A DNA stretch of 64,000 bases, from the NCBI GenBank assembly GCA_019054805.1, contig JAHQIY010000006.1, forward strand, positions 2,418,001 through 2,482,000, in the 5' to 3' direction. This stretch comes from Brachionus manjavacas (lineage: Eukaryota; Rotifera; Eurotatoria; Ploima; Brachionidae). Below are positions 22,588 to 33,439 of the stretch, in pieces. The notes under the pieces were generated by a model. It was not told the origin of the DNA. It searched no databases and saw only the letters and a list, made by a program, of their open reading frames with translations. The position numbers were made by a program, and so were the translations under genes. Numbering within the stretch: the stretch's first letter is position 1; each line of letters begins with the position of its first letter.

Positions 22588-22633
22588 CTAATTCTAAAGC
22601 TTATTTTTCTATAGAACTAGAAACGAGCATACA

Positions 22634-25600
22634 ATGCATAGATCATCAACCAACAATTACCGAAGCTCATCAAGCGCAGGCTTCAGATCCCAACGATCGG
22701 ACAGAGAAAACCATTACGGCCAAAACCACTCTCAAATGAACCGTCAAAAACAAATGAACGGTCTGGACGAGATCAAAAACCTGCCCAAGCCCAACTGGTC
22801 CGAGCATAGACTGCGCCACTTTGAGAAAAAATTCATGCACGAGCTGCCCTCCGTGCAGAACCGGCCGTTTGCCGAGGTCACCAACTTTTTGAGTTCGAAC
22901 AGCATTAGTGTGACTGGCGGCCACCAGGTCAAGCCAGTGCTCAGCTTCAGCGACCTTGACATACCCAGGGACGTGCTGTACAAAATCCAGGACCTGAAAT
23001 TCGACCGGCCCACCCCCATCCAGTCCATGTGCTGGCCCAGTCTTCTGAGCGGCCAGGACATGGTCGGCATTGCCCGGACCGGCAGTGGCAAGACTTTCGG
23101 CTTCATCCTGCCCATGCTCATACACATCATGAACAACCAGAGCTATGTGCGCTCGTTTGGCCGAGACGAACTGCCGGGACCTGTGGGTCTGGTGGTCGCT
23201 CCGACCAGAGAGCTAGCCATGCAGATTCAACAAGTGGCCGACGATTTTGGCCAGCAGCTGGGCGTCAGAAACGTGGTCATCTACGGCGGATCGCCCAAGC
23301 ACGCTCAGCTGAGTCAGGCGCGCAGAGGCGCGGACATCTACATAGCAACGCCTGGCCGCTTGATTGATTTTGTCAAGGACCAGCAAATCACGCTGAGCAA
23401 GTGCACTTTTTTGGTGTTGGACGAAGCGGACAGAATGCTGGACATGGGCTTCGAGCCGCAGATCCGAAAAATAATTGAGCAGATACGACCGGACAGACAA
23501 ACGGCCATGTTCTCGGCCACCTGGCCCAAGGAGGTCAGACGCCTTGCCGAGGACTTTATCAAAAATTATGTGCACATAAACATCGGCAGTGGTGAGCTGG
23601 CCGCCAATCCAAACATTCGCCAAATAATTGAGGTTTGCCAAGAGTACGAAAAAGAGTCCAAGGTCAGAGACATACTTGGCCAAATAATGAACCAGCACGA
23701 CTCGAAGGCCATTGTTTTCTCGGAGACAAAGAAAAAGGTCGAGATGTATTCCAAGTTTATCCAGAGTTTGGGCTATCATTGTCTGGCCATTCATGGCGAC
23801 AAGAAGCAGCAAGAGCGCGAATGGGTCCTGAGTGAATTCAAGAGAAAACCAAAGTCGATTTTGTGCGCCACTGACGTGGCCGCGCGTGGCTTAAGTAAGT
23901 ACTCTTTCTGCCTGTCCCCCTCTTAGTTAATTGAACAAAGCTTACTTTGGTCTTGTAATCTTTGTACTGGCATAAATTTAAATAGCAATGCCTGCGCCAG
24001 TACGGCTCAATTCAATAGAAGATTCGAATGGTTTGAATCATCACACTCAAATCTTTTATCCCTTGTCAAAGCTTAATCTCCAATGGTTTAACATGGTCGC
24101 AGAAAATTGAGAAAAAATTTATCTGTTTAAGTAAATAAAGCAGTGAATTAGAATTTTTTATTGGAACCAACTTGTTGGTCCATTCCAAGTTTACTTGGAA
24201 CGAACAAATGGAATATTGTTAAAAAAAAATTTTATTATTTAAATTTTTTCTAAACGATTTAACAAAATGGCCACTTTAATTAATTTAGATTTAATTTTTA
24301 TTTCAAAGATTGAATTTAACTACGTATCAGGTTACCAAAGTATGATCAAAAAAATTTTTTTAGGAAATTTATTTCAACTTTTGGAAAAATATGAGAAAAA
24401 AATTTTCTTTCCAAATTTCGCACAGCTTTATTTTTGAAAGTAAAATGTATCAATCAAATAATCTAATTGTTTTTCTGTTTCTATATAAACTTAGAACGAA
24501 TACTTGGAAAATTTAATTTGTTGTTTTTCATCCTCAATAGAAAAATATTATAAAAAAAAATCACTGACTGGCAGCCAAATTAATTTTTCAAAATATGTTC
24601 AACATATTTTATATTTTTAGATACAAAAATGAATTTTAATAAATTTATTTTAATCTTTAGAAAAATCCGAAACAAATTTATTTTTTTCAAATTTCATGAT
24701 AAAAATGCTTTGTCATCATGAAAATGGATGAATCAAATACTGAATTTTAATTTCTATTTTGTCTAAATTTAAAGAATCTAAATCTGGGCCATTTACTTGA
24801 AAAAAAAATTTCCAAAATAAATTAAATGTAAAGTGAAAGAGAAAAAATGCCACTTGGTTTCATTGTTTTATTTTGTTTTCGTCCAGATAAGCCATATTTA
24901 AAAGAAATGGGATACATATTTTGGTATCAAGTTTTTGACTCTAGAACTTCTGTTGAATTGCCTAGTAGTTGAATTGACAATACAATTTTATTAGACCTTG
25001 TTCCGACTCATGCTCCCAATTGATTAGGTGAACACGAGTGCGGACATCAGAGGTAAGTGACCAGAAAAAGCTACAAAAAAAAGCGAAATTTTTCAAAATT
25101 TTTTTTCGGTTCATATTCAACAAATAAATTGAATTTAAAAAAATTTAAAACGAAAATTTTCTTTTTTTTGTAATATTTTATTTTAGTAGAAGAATCTTGA
25201 CCATGAGAACGACACGGCATACTGCTTATAGTAAGTTTACAATTAGTTCCAAACAGACACATGTACCGTAGGTTGATACACCGACTTTACATGTTCTGGT
25301 TAAATGTGCCGGGTCTTTTAAACCGTAAGCTTCAACATTGAACATTCACATGTGTCACATTTGTTGGTACATGTGTCTAGTTTTTATTTGAACAATTTAC
25401 TTAAGTCTGGCAGTTCTGATCAAGCTAACCTATTTTAATTTAGACATATCGGACATCAAGTTTGTGATCAACATCGATTATCCCACTCAGACCGAGGACT
25501 ATGTTCACCGCATTGGCCGCACTGCCCGTAATTCAAACACTGGCACCGCTTTTACTTTGATGACTAGCGACAATGCCAAGCATGTACCTAAATTGATAGA

Positions 25601-26210
25601 AATTCTGCGAGAAGCAAATCAGATAGTAAGTGAAAATCTTCTGGCTCTGACCAAGGGCAATAGTTACGGATACCGAAACGGACCCAACAGATATCAAAGT
25701 AAAACATAAAAAAAATTAATGATTTATTTTTAAATAACTTCATATTATTTAGAACCAAACTACAACAGTCATGATAATTATAACGGTGCTTCTAAGGGGG
25801 CATACAAAAGGACTTCGTCTAATTTTGACGAGTCGTATAGCAGAGACGACACCAATGGTTATGGTGGAGCCAAAAAGATAAAGAAAAATAGATGGGATGA
25901 TTCGGTGACAGAAAATGATCAATCTGAGAATGGCTTTCATGGTCAACAAGGTGGTGCCAATTTTAATTCATCACAGAATGCGTATCAAAATAAATACCAG
26001 AACGGTAACTCGTACAACCCGAATAGATTTCAAATGAGCAATTCATTGATGCCATCTCCTGACCAATATTTGAAAAGTGTTCAAGCTGCTACGCCATTGA
26101 TTCCGCCAACATTGCCTACTCCACCTCAACTAGCTCAGAATGGCGCACAATTGCCGCCGCCTTTAATGCCGAATCCTGCAATGTACCAAGCTTATGCGAA
26201 TTATCTCTAA
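22634..26210 (+). CDS. DEAD-box RNA helicase, DDX5/DDX17-like
   Basis: ATP-dependent RNA helicase of the p68/p72 group, nuclear, acting in splicing and RNP remodelling. Exons 22634-23894, 25444-25698 and 25753-26210 join to 657 aa. Motifs: Q (RPTPIQ, 125-130), I (ARTGSGKT, 147-154), Ia PTRELA (190-195), Ib TPGR (239-242), II DEAD (263-266), III SAT (294-296), IV IVF, V ATDVAARGL, VI HRIGRTAR (442-449). The tail is rich in Asn, Gly, Gln, Tyr and Pro (MPSPDQYL..PPTLPTPP), like p68 C-termini. With the simple splice, the Asp that normally follows ARGL is Asn (codon A|AC). Exon 1 is far more GC-rich than the rest of the window, and its long antisense frames are shadows. Intron 1 is 1,549 bp and holds a candidate 25-nt exon. 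Confidence 0.94.
25028..25052 (+). other. Candidate 25-nt alternative (poison) exon
   Basis: A GC-rich 25-mer inside AT-rich helicase intron 1. It is preceded by GATTAG and followed by the consensus donor in CAGAG|GTAAGTGA. Because 25 is not a multiple of three, inclusion shifts exon 2 out of frame and reaches a TAA within about 80 nt (HWPHCP-stop). Skipping it gives the full helicase. Regulated unproductive splicing is inferred, not shown. Confidence 0.4.
25251..25382. repeat. Inverted repeat in helicase intron
   Basis: AGACACATGTACC (25255-25267) and GGTACATGTGTCT (25366-25378) are exact inverse complements. With one bulge the arms extend outward by AAAC/GTTT. The 100-bp interior has further ACATGT motifs. 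This may be a tiny MITE. Confidence 0.7.
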
Positions 26211-26831
26211 TATATAATTTAAATTAAATCGTCTTATGGAAAAAAATTGGTTTTAAATTCAAAATTTATTTAAATTTTTTTTGTGAGCCAAGTTTTTGTT
26301 TCCAGTTAATTAAAATTTAGCTTTTTTTTTTCTATGTTTTTAAAATATTAGTTTTCTTTTTAAAAACACTTTTTTCTGTTGTAAAAATAAATTCTTTAAA
26401 AAAATTAATAATTTTTTTTTTTAAATTTTAAATTATTAATATTTGCAGATATTTATTACAGTAGGCTTGGTACGATTTCGATCGCAACCATTTAGGCCGT
26501 GTCGTTTTAAATACTCACTTTTATTAAATATATATATCATTAACATTCTTCAAGAGTAAAATTTTTTAACATGAAAAAGAATAAAAAAAGTAGATGGATT
26601 AAATTTTGTTTATTTTCAGATAGATAAAATAAGAAAAATTAAGATAAATTTGGATGAAAATTTGGGAATGTTGCATTCAAGAGAAATTAGCAATAAATAT
26701 GCTTCAAAACAAACTAACGGGTATAGAATAAAAAATAGCACAAAATTAATTTTATCAAAAAAAAAATTTTTTATCAAAGGATTAAATTTTTAAAAAATTA
26801 AAGCTGAACCCTTCTTTTTGAAAAAATAATA
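26211..26831. other. Helicase 3' flank, nothing further
   Basis: AT-rich region after the helicase stop. It should contain the 3' UTR; AATAAA-like strings are too common here to choose one. Confidence 0.4.
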
Positions 26832-27140
26832 TCAGTTAAGGTATTGAACTCCATGAGCTTTCAAATTTCCCCAAAAATCTTCGATTGGTCGTGCTTTTGG
26901 TACTGGATTCACTTCTTTGGCAACATACTTTATATTTTTATCTAACATATAATTCTTTACCATATTCGGATATTGAGATGATGCTAAGTCGAGCCAAAAT
27001 AAATAATTGCCATCCTGATAATATTCTTTAAACATTGGTTCAGGTCTTTTCTTAATAAACTCTCCAAAGTAGACATGCTGATTGACCGCTAAACCACTAG
27101 GTACAACGCTACTGATATTACTGATATAAAGTGAATCACC
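26832..27140 (-). pseudogene. Mariner/Tc1-type transposase C-terminal fragment
   Basis: The minus strand encodes NQHVYFGEFIKKRPEPMFKE, then YLFWLDLASSQYPN and ending ARPIEDFWGNLKAHGVQYLN. The second catalytic Asp (in FWLDLAS) and the Glu of RPIEDFW are 35 residues apart, matching a DDE transposase of the Tc1/mariner superfamily. The N-terminus, first Asp and TIRs are not found, so this is a relic. Confidence 0.7.
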
Positions 27141-27302
27141 TTACAACTTCAGCTTTTGGCAAATTTTGGTTACTTTTTACAAAGTTGAACAAATCTTTTT
27201 TGATGGTTTCGTAAATTTTTTACTAACAACTTGTCAAAAATTCAACATTATGATAAAATTTTTATTTATTTTAAAACTAAGATCAGCCTGGTATTGATTA
27301 AA

Positions 27303-27412
27303 AAAATTGGTAAAGTTCTTGTCCACTTGGTTGGTAGCCACCTCTGTTTTGTTGCTGATAGCCGGGATTGCCATTGCCGCCATAGGTGCCGCCCTGAGAT
27401 CTGCCTTGCTGT
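27303..27412 (-). pseudogene. Gly-rich RNA-binding protein tail fragment
   Basis: Minus-strand codons read QQGRSQGGTYGGNGNPGYQQ and then QNRGGYQPSGQELYQFF before TAA, with GC-rich codons. This is the low-complexity style of hnRNP or FUS-like C-termini. It follows a TGACAG string that could be an old acceptor. No RRM-coding exon is nearby, so I take it as a displaced last-exon fragment. Confidence 0.4.
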
Positions 27413-27439
27413 CACCGGTCAGCCAACATTTTTGGCACA

Positions 27440-27860
27440 CAAACAACCATTTGTGTGCCCACACCGCTTTCGAAAACACACGAGAAATATCTCGATAACA
27501 CAGAGAAGGAAGCGCGCAAAATCTTGGCCATGTGGTGTCTAAATGTGAACAGTTCAAAGACAGAACGAACGTCACTCAATCAATCAGCTGACGATAAAAA
27601 AGAAAATTGGCGCAAGACATTAAGTTAGGCTCGCTTTTGGGCAACTCAAAGGACCTGGCTGGGAGACGAGGACTTGCATCATCTGCACTAAACAAGGTTT
27701 CGGCCTTATGGCGAGGAACTAGAGTCACGGAGTACAGATGGGTCCATGTCTGCAATGCATGCGTAAAACTTGTGCTGACATTTAATAGAATAACCCAGAA
27801 GGACCACGGAAAACCTTGCCAACAGTCATCAGTAAAGAGAAAGCATCGAATAAAGTAGGG
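27440..27860 (+). pseudogene. GC-rich LINE reverse-transcriptase fragment
   Basis: Plus-strand frames give KYLDNTEKEARKILAMWCLN, then VNSSKTERTSL. After a short break they give KLGSLLGNSKDLAGRRGLAS and SALNKVSALWRGTRV. This matches the region just after the reverse-transcriptase active site in some LINEs (..NxxKTE..KxLGSLLG..xDxxRRxxLAxxAxxKxxxLW). The YADD box and 5' part are missing. GC content is much higher than in the surrounding DNA and the other LINEs here, so it comes from a different family. Confidence 0.6.
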
Positions 27861-28439
27861 AGGAAAAAAATAACCATCTCACGTGTAAACTTCACTCCAG
27901 TTATTTTATTTTTGTTGACCTGACATTTTTAAAAATCAAATTCACAAAATTTTAAATCAATGATTAGACTTGTCTAAAGACGGATGACTGTTTTAAACGT
28001 TGTGTTTGAAACAACATGAAACAAAATATGTTTCACTAAATTCAGCAAAAAAAGAAAAATTTTTATTAACAGGAAATATTAAAGATCAAATGAAATATCA
28101 ATATTTTGCAATTTGTATATTTTTTGTCTCTATGATTTATTCTAATTAAATTTTTTTTTGCAATTTGTGAATTTTTTTTATCTTTATGTTAAACTTATGT
28201 CATCGTTACTTAAATAATTTTGAATTAGATGGTTATTATTAAAAAAAATTAAATTTCAATTCCAAATTAACCTACAATTTGATTAAGAATTATCAATTTT
28301 TTGGAAAACATTTGTTTAATTTTTTTTTAAACTGCACTGTTAAATGAAACATTGTTTGTTTCACCACTACTTAAAACATACAGTAAAATCTCTGGTACAA
28401 AATCCATATTTTTATTAAGAATTTAAATTTTTCATAGGA
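27861..28439. other. Repeat-flanked spacer
   Basis: AT-rich. A segment of about 45 bp at 27945-27992, containing GATTAGACTTGTCT and AGACGG, recurs at 44521-44570 beside a truncated tRNA. Otherwise nothing was recognised. Confidence 0.5.
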
Positions 28440-28570
28440 ATTTTTGAATGAAAATTCACAATAAGATATGATTAGCTGAAAGCTTTTCAAACATTTTTGC
28501 AACAGGAGACAGAACTGAGACTTTGTCCTAGATGTATCTGGTTTCGGACAACAAAGAAAAACAAACTATT
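28440..28570 (-). pseudogene. LINE reverse-transcriptase scrap
   Basis: Minus-strand frame ETRYI.DKVSVLSPVAKMFEKLSANHIL matches the YRPISVLSPVAKIFEKL block of LINE reverse transcriptases. It is isolated and about 40 codons long. Confidence 0.5.
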
Positions 28571-28640
28571 GGTCTGAATAATTAAATTAACTTTATCCAA
28601 AGTAATAAACTGAATAAAAATTAAAAAAGATATTTATGAA

Positions 28641-28714
28641 GCCCGGCTAGCTCAGTTGGTTAGAGCGTCGTGCTAATAACGCGAAGGTCGTGAGTTCGAT
28701 CCTCCCGTTGGGCA
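28641..28714 (+). tRNA. tRNA-Ile (AAT)
   Basis: 74 nt, no intron. The acceptor GCCCGGC pairs with GTTGGGC (two G-T pairs). The D arm is GCTCAGTTGGTTAGAGC, the anticodon loop CTAATAA (anticodon AAT), and the T arm holds GTTCGATCC. A and B boxes are intact, and an A3T9 run directly downstream serves as Pol III terminator. Left end of palindromic unit A. Confidence 0.95.
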
Positions 28715-29271
28715 AATTTTTTTTTGCTTCATTTAAATTTTAATTTTTCACTCAAAAAGGTTGATATGAATTAAGCTCCTTGAAAGGACCATTGACCATT
28801 GTTGATCCGTTTTAAAAATTTCACATTATTGCGTAACGTGTTAATCACTGATATTTTATTTATACTATTTAAGTCTAATCATGGCAAGATTTTTTTTGAT
28901 AATTTTTTAATTGAAAAATTCCGAAAATTCAAGTGATTTTAGATGAACATGTTTTTATTTTATTCTATTTTTGAGAAATGATCAAAAAATTCAAAAAAAA
29001 TGAGAGACATCTTTCAGCTTGCAGTTTTCGAAATTTTTGAATTTTTTTGATTTTTTGAATTTGATGTTAATAAAAAATATCCAGCAGCAATTTCATTTTA
29101 ATTAGTAAAAATATGTTAACTGTTTCAGTCTTAATACAGCCATGTTTTAATAAATTCTAACAAAGGACCAACAATGGTCCATGCTCCTATCAAGGGGCTT
29201 TTAAATTTAAAATTTAGAAATGAAAATATTTACCAACATAAGGATCGTACTTCATGTTAATAAAACTCAGC
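28641..29271. mobile_element. tRNA-Ile-bounded palindromic unit A
   Basis: The intact tRNA-Ile (plus) is at the left end and a degenerate, inverted tRNA-Ile (about 29232-29271, from ACCAACATAAGGATCG) at the right end. Between them lies an inner inverted-repeat element (28771-29208). Its ends are AAGCTCCTTGAAAGGACC and, inverted, AAGCCCCTTGATAGGAGC, each followed by ACCATTGTTGRTCC. No protein is encoded. The whole unit recurs inverted at 48843-49546. Confidence 0.7.
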
Positions 29272-29465
29272 AAAATTAAAAAACATTCATAAGAAATCAA
29301 TTTTTTTAAAGTGAGGTGAATCAAATTGTATAATAATATTAAAAACAAAAAATGGTAACAGGAATTGTTTAAATAGGGTAAAATAAAACTTTCTCAGTAA
29401 AAGATAAAATTTACTAAAATGAATTCTATGACTCTTTATTTTTTTAAAATCATTTTACTTTTTTT

Positions 29466-29972
29466 AAATTTAGAAGCCCTTTGATAGGAGCATTGACCAT
29501 GATTGATCGTTATATGATTAAGTGTTTGATAAATAATTAATTTATGCATTTACTTACAATATTTGAAATAGATATTTTTTATTAACATTTGAAATTTTCT
29601 TTTTCAAATGAAAAATTAATCATAAATATGGTTTATTTGGGTAATAATTTTATATTGAATTAAAACTTATTTTGGTTCTATCATAAACAAAAGATTGCTT
29701 CATATAAATGAAATCAGGAAAAAATTAAGAAAATTTGCTCGATACGGAAAGTATTAAGAATATTTTTGATTTTTGACTATTCAAAAATTTAAAATTTAAA
29801 AAACAATCTTAGAAATCTTTTGCTTTTCTAAAAGATGCAAATTTTAGAATGTTAATAAAAAAATATCCATTTCAAATATTTTAAGTAAATGCATTAATTA
29901 ATTATTTATCAAACACTCAATAAATTAACGATCAATCATGGTCAATGATCCTATCACGGGGCTTCTAAATTT
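29466..29972. mobile_element. Long-TIR palindromic element, 507 bp
   Basis: The ends AAATTTAGAAGCCC are inverted at both sides and continue for more than 120 bp (GATAGGAGCATTGACCATGATTG, TTTGATAAATAATTAAT and so on). The similarity goes on beyond these ends into the flanks, so the true palindrome may be larger. Non-coding. Same family as 48142-48650 and the split copy 38131-44294. Confidence 0.75.
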
Positions 29973-30645
29973 AAAATAAATAAAATCATTTCAAAAAAAG
30001 AAATAAAATTAATTAAGATTTAGTTGAAATGTGTCAATTTTTTTTCTTTATATCTTGGATTTTTATTATTATTTTTATCGGGTGATATTATTAGTTGTTA
30101 AAAAAAATTACATGCTAATAAAAATAGGAGTGCACTTATTTACAGGTAAGATACGTAAAAATAAAATTTTTTTTAATCTTACCTGAAGGAAAAATGTTTT
30201 TCACGCATGAAAAAAAAACAAATCAAACAGATAATGATTAAGATGAAGCTATTCAAAATATTACTGAAACCTAGCTTTTCTATTCATCTATTTATAAACT
30301 GTACTCACAAATTTATTCAATTACTTTCTTAGCTTATCTTTAACATGACCTCCCAAATCTTCCAAGACCAAACTTTCGTATAATAATTTTCTTACTAGTG
30401 GTTCTTGTAATTGTTTTTTTCCATTGAAAATTACAGGTTAACTAACTTATCTAACTTATTTAAAAAAAAATTAATTATTAAATTATTTTAACTGATCGCT
30501 AACAAAGAAGAAATTGTGTAAGGAAATAAAAAATTTTAAACCACTAGTCTTATTGAGAAATATTTTCTAGTTATAATAAAATTAAGCTGAAAGAAGATAT
30601 AAATAAAAATGTTATTTTTTAAAAAAAATGGAATGAATATAAGAA

Positions 30646-30719
30646 GCCCGGCTAGCTCAGTTGGTTAGAGCGTCGTGCTAATAACGCGAAGGTCGTGAGT
30701 TCGATCCTCCCGTTGGGCA
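30646..30719 (+). tRNA. tRNA-Ile (AAT)
   Basis: Identical in sequence to the gene at 28641-28714 over 74 nt, with intact A and B boxes and a T-run terminator (GATTTTTTTTT). Left end of unit B. Confidence 0.95.
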
Positions 30720-31243
30720 GATTTTTTTTTGTTCCATTAAAAATTTTTATTTTTCAACCAAAATGGTTGATAAGGATTAATCTCCTTATAGATTTCACTT
30801 CCTTGCCTAACGTGTTAATCACTGATATTTTATTTATATTATTTAAGTCTAAACATGGCAAAGTTTATCATGGCAAAATTAAAAAAAAATGTTAATAAAA
30901 AAGTTCCAAAAATTTTAGATGAACATGTTTTTATTTTATTCTATTTTTGAGAAATGATGAAAAAATTCAAAAAAAATGAGAGACATCTTTCAGCTTGCAG
31001 TTTTCGAAATTTTTGAATTTTTTTGATTTTTTGAATTTGATGTTAATAAAAAATATCCAGCAACAATTTCATTTTAATTAGTAAAAATATGTTTAGTGTT
31101 TTAGACTTAATACAGCTTGGTTCTAAAAAATGACCAACAATGGTCAATGCTCCTATCAAGGGGCTTTTGAATTTAAAATTTAGAAATGAAAATATTTACC
31201 AACATAAGGATCGTACTTACGACCTTCGTGTTACTAACACTCA
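30646..31243. mobile_element. tRNA-Ile-bounded palindromic unit B
   Basis: The tRNA-Ile (plus) is at the left. At the right is a better preserved degenerate inverted tRNA-Ile (31197-31243): AGGATCGTACTTACGACCTT against AGGATCGAACTCACGACCTT in the intact gene. The inner element is like that of unit A but its left arm is shortened around 30780-30800. Confidence 0.7.
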
Positions 31244-31345
31244 TCCAAAAAAAAATTTGACAATTGAAAATTTGATCCTTTATCATACATAAACACATTT
31301 TGATTAAAAATTTCAAAAAAATAATAATCTTTTTTCAATTTTTTA

Positions 31346-31874
31346 AACCTTGCGCAAACTGGTGCTGTTTCACTTGTTTGCCTAATAATTTTAAAAAAAA
31401 ATTAGAGTTTATTTGTACCAAGTGTTATTTTTTTTAAGACCAACTAATTTTTTTTTAAGAACAAGAAATTTTTTTCAGTCGGGTGTTAAAAAAGGTTTTT
31501 TTTTCGCGGTAAAAGGGTTAAATATGTTGCCTCAATTACCCTGATAGCGTACAGAGATTCTTGAAGTCGAGAGCTTCACAAGAACATCCCAAAAATAAAC
31601 GAACTAAACTAAAGAGAAGCTTTGCTCAATGTCTGACCGAATAAGATGTTCTTCACCAAATGGTCGAAAGCAAACAAGAAAAATTTAAAACTTGAAACTG
31701 TGAAAGAGAATATTTTTTTTACGAATGCGCGGAGCCATTCGATTTGACTAAACAAGATCCCAAAAGATGGCAACCTTGCGCAAACTGGTGCTGTTTCACT
31801 TGTTTGCCTAATAATTTAAAAAAAAAATTAGAGTTTATTTGTACCAAGTGTTATTTTTTTTTAAGACCAACTAA
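31346..31874. repeat. 100-bp direct repeat, two copies
   Basis: 31346-31447 and 31772-31874 are nearly identical. Both start AACCTTGCGCAAACTGG and end GACCAACTAA. The first copy sits in AT-rich DNA. The second follows a GC-richer stretch (31540-31770) with short, stop-interrupted coding-like frames (YECAEPFDLTKQDPKRWQ). The origin is unknown; it may be a relic gene with a partial duplication. Confidence 0.7.
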
Positions 31875-32584
31875 ATTCCAATATTTTCTATTCAATACGT
31901 TACTGCAGGAAAATTTTTTTTTTTTTGTTAATCGTTTCTATATATTAAAAAAAAATTAAATTTTTAAGGTTTTTTTTGATCAAAAGTCTAATTATGTGAC
32001 ATAACGGGGTAATTGAGTGTGATTTTGTGTAAATTTGGTTAAAAATTGGGTTAATTTTGTTAAATTACGGGGTAATTGTTTTCTAACCAGTTTAACCAGA
32101 TTAGCACTATCCCATATATCCCATCCGGGTAATTCAGTGACTTAAAATTTAAGGGTAAATTGGGGTATCAGACTCGTGATCCTCAAAAAAAAAATCTTTC
32201 CAAAACTCAAAAAAAAAAATTGGTCACCCAATATGGCAAGTTTACAATATTTAAAAAAAATAAGAAAAGAATTTTTATTTGAATCCCAGAATTAATAAAT
32301 ATATTTTTTGTTTATCTCAAATTGATCTCAAGTCAAATTTCATTTTAAATATTAAAAAAAACTTGATTTATTTTTTTAATTTTTACTTATTTTGAGAACT
32401 AATTTAAAAACGTACTTATCCTTTATAATTATCAATCCAAGTATAATTTAAGATTCTTGGTTCTATTCATTATTTAATGAAATTATGTAAATTTAATTTT
32501 TATTAATACTTCATCAAATCGATTTTAATCCCCAAAAATATGCATTATAAAAAATTAAATTATTATTATTTTATTGTTATTTTA
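31875..32584. other. Intergenic, nothing recognised
   Basis: AT-rich sequence with several GGGGTAATT repeats around 31995-32165 but no gene. Confidence 0.4.
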
Positions 32585-33439
32585 TTATTCAAATTTACAA
32601 AAAAATTTATAAATTAGGAACAAAATCACATCAACAAAAAATCCCAATTTTAGCATATTTAAATGTGATTGAAAATTAAAATCGTGCTTGTAAAAACATG
32701 AGAAACTAAATACAAGACCAAACAAGTCACCAATTATTAAATTTAAGTCTCTTAATTTATTGAAGTTGGTAGTCGAACCATTGACAAAAAATCCCCATAA
32801 AATTTTTTCACCAACAGCAATGAAAATATGTAAAATGGACACAAACAAGACAATGTAAATTTCCCAAATCTTAATTTGATTTGCATTTTTTTCTTTGGAA
32901 TATCTATTTAGCTTCTGGTAATAAATAAAGCTAGTAATGAGTTCTGTAATCGAAAAAAATAATTGAGAATTAGTCATTCGATAATCTCTATCATTAAGAT
33001 AGTTTATTAAACACCATGAGCCGTAATAGTTGCTAAAAATAGATAATGTTAAATTTAATAAAACTAACATTCGAATGTCTTTTAAATTTTTTATACTAAA
33101 AATTTTAATCAAACAAATTCGCAGCAGTTCGGCATATGTTAAGAATATAAAAAGAATAAATATAATTTGAGCATCAAAGTTAAAATAAAAGACTTTGTAT
33201 TCAGTATCACTTGATTTACGTGCATGAACTCCACGGAAAAATCCATCCCAACAGCTACATTCACAATTTCTTTTATCAACTGGATGTTCCAAATTGTACT
33301 GATTAAATCCAGATATATAAGTTGAGAGAACCAAACTTAGACTGATTATCAAAGTTGTGGCTAAAGTGGAGAGGAAAAAATTTAAAACAGAATTAAAAAA
33401 AAAACTTGGAAAAAAATTGTTTATCATCATTTGTTTCAA
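32585..33439 (-). CDS. Multi-pass membrane protein, unknown family
   Basis: An uninterrupted 284-codon frame, well above chance in this DNA. TM1 is near residues 15-40. A luminal/extracellular loop has a striking cluster NCECSCWDGFFRGVH (about 59-73). Then follow about five more hydrophobic segments, with short charged loops (LNRYSKEKNANQIK) and a conserved-looking Tyr/Gly/Trp segment (NYYGSWCLINYLNDRDYR). No signal cleavage or catalytic motif is evident. I do not recognise the family. Intronless, between repeat blocks and a LINE. Confidence 0.7.
   Translation of the reverse strand: MKQMMINNFFPSFFFNSVLNFFLSTLATTLIISLSLVLSTYISGFNQYNLEHPVDKRNCECSCWDGFFRGVHARKSSDTEYKVFYFNFDAQIIFILFIFLTYAELLRICLIKIFSIKNLKDIRMLVLLNLTLSIFSNYYGSWCLINYLNDRDYRMTNSQLFFSITELITSFIYYQKLNRYSKEKNANQIKIWEIYIVLFVSILHIFIAVGEKILWGFFVNGSTTNFNKLRDLNLIIGDLFGLVFSFSCFYKHDFNFQSHLNMLKLGFFVDVILFLIYKFFCKFE

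Noticed and set aside
22670-23835. Long minus-strand and alternative-frame ORFs (up to 199 codons) across the helicase first exon
   Set aside because: They are shadows of the GC-rich plus-strand DEAD-box exon, where stop codons are rare in all frames; none shows a family motif.
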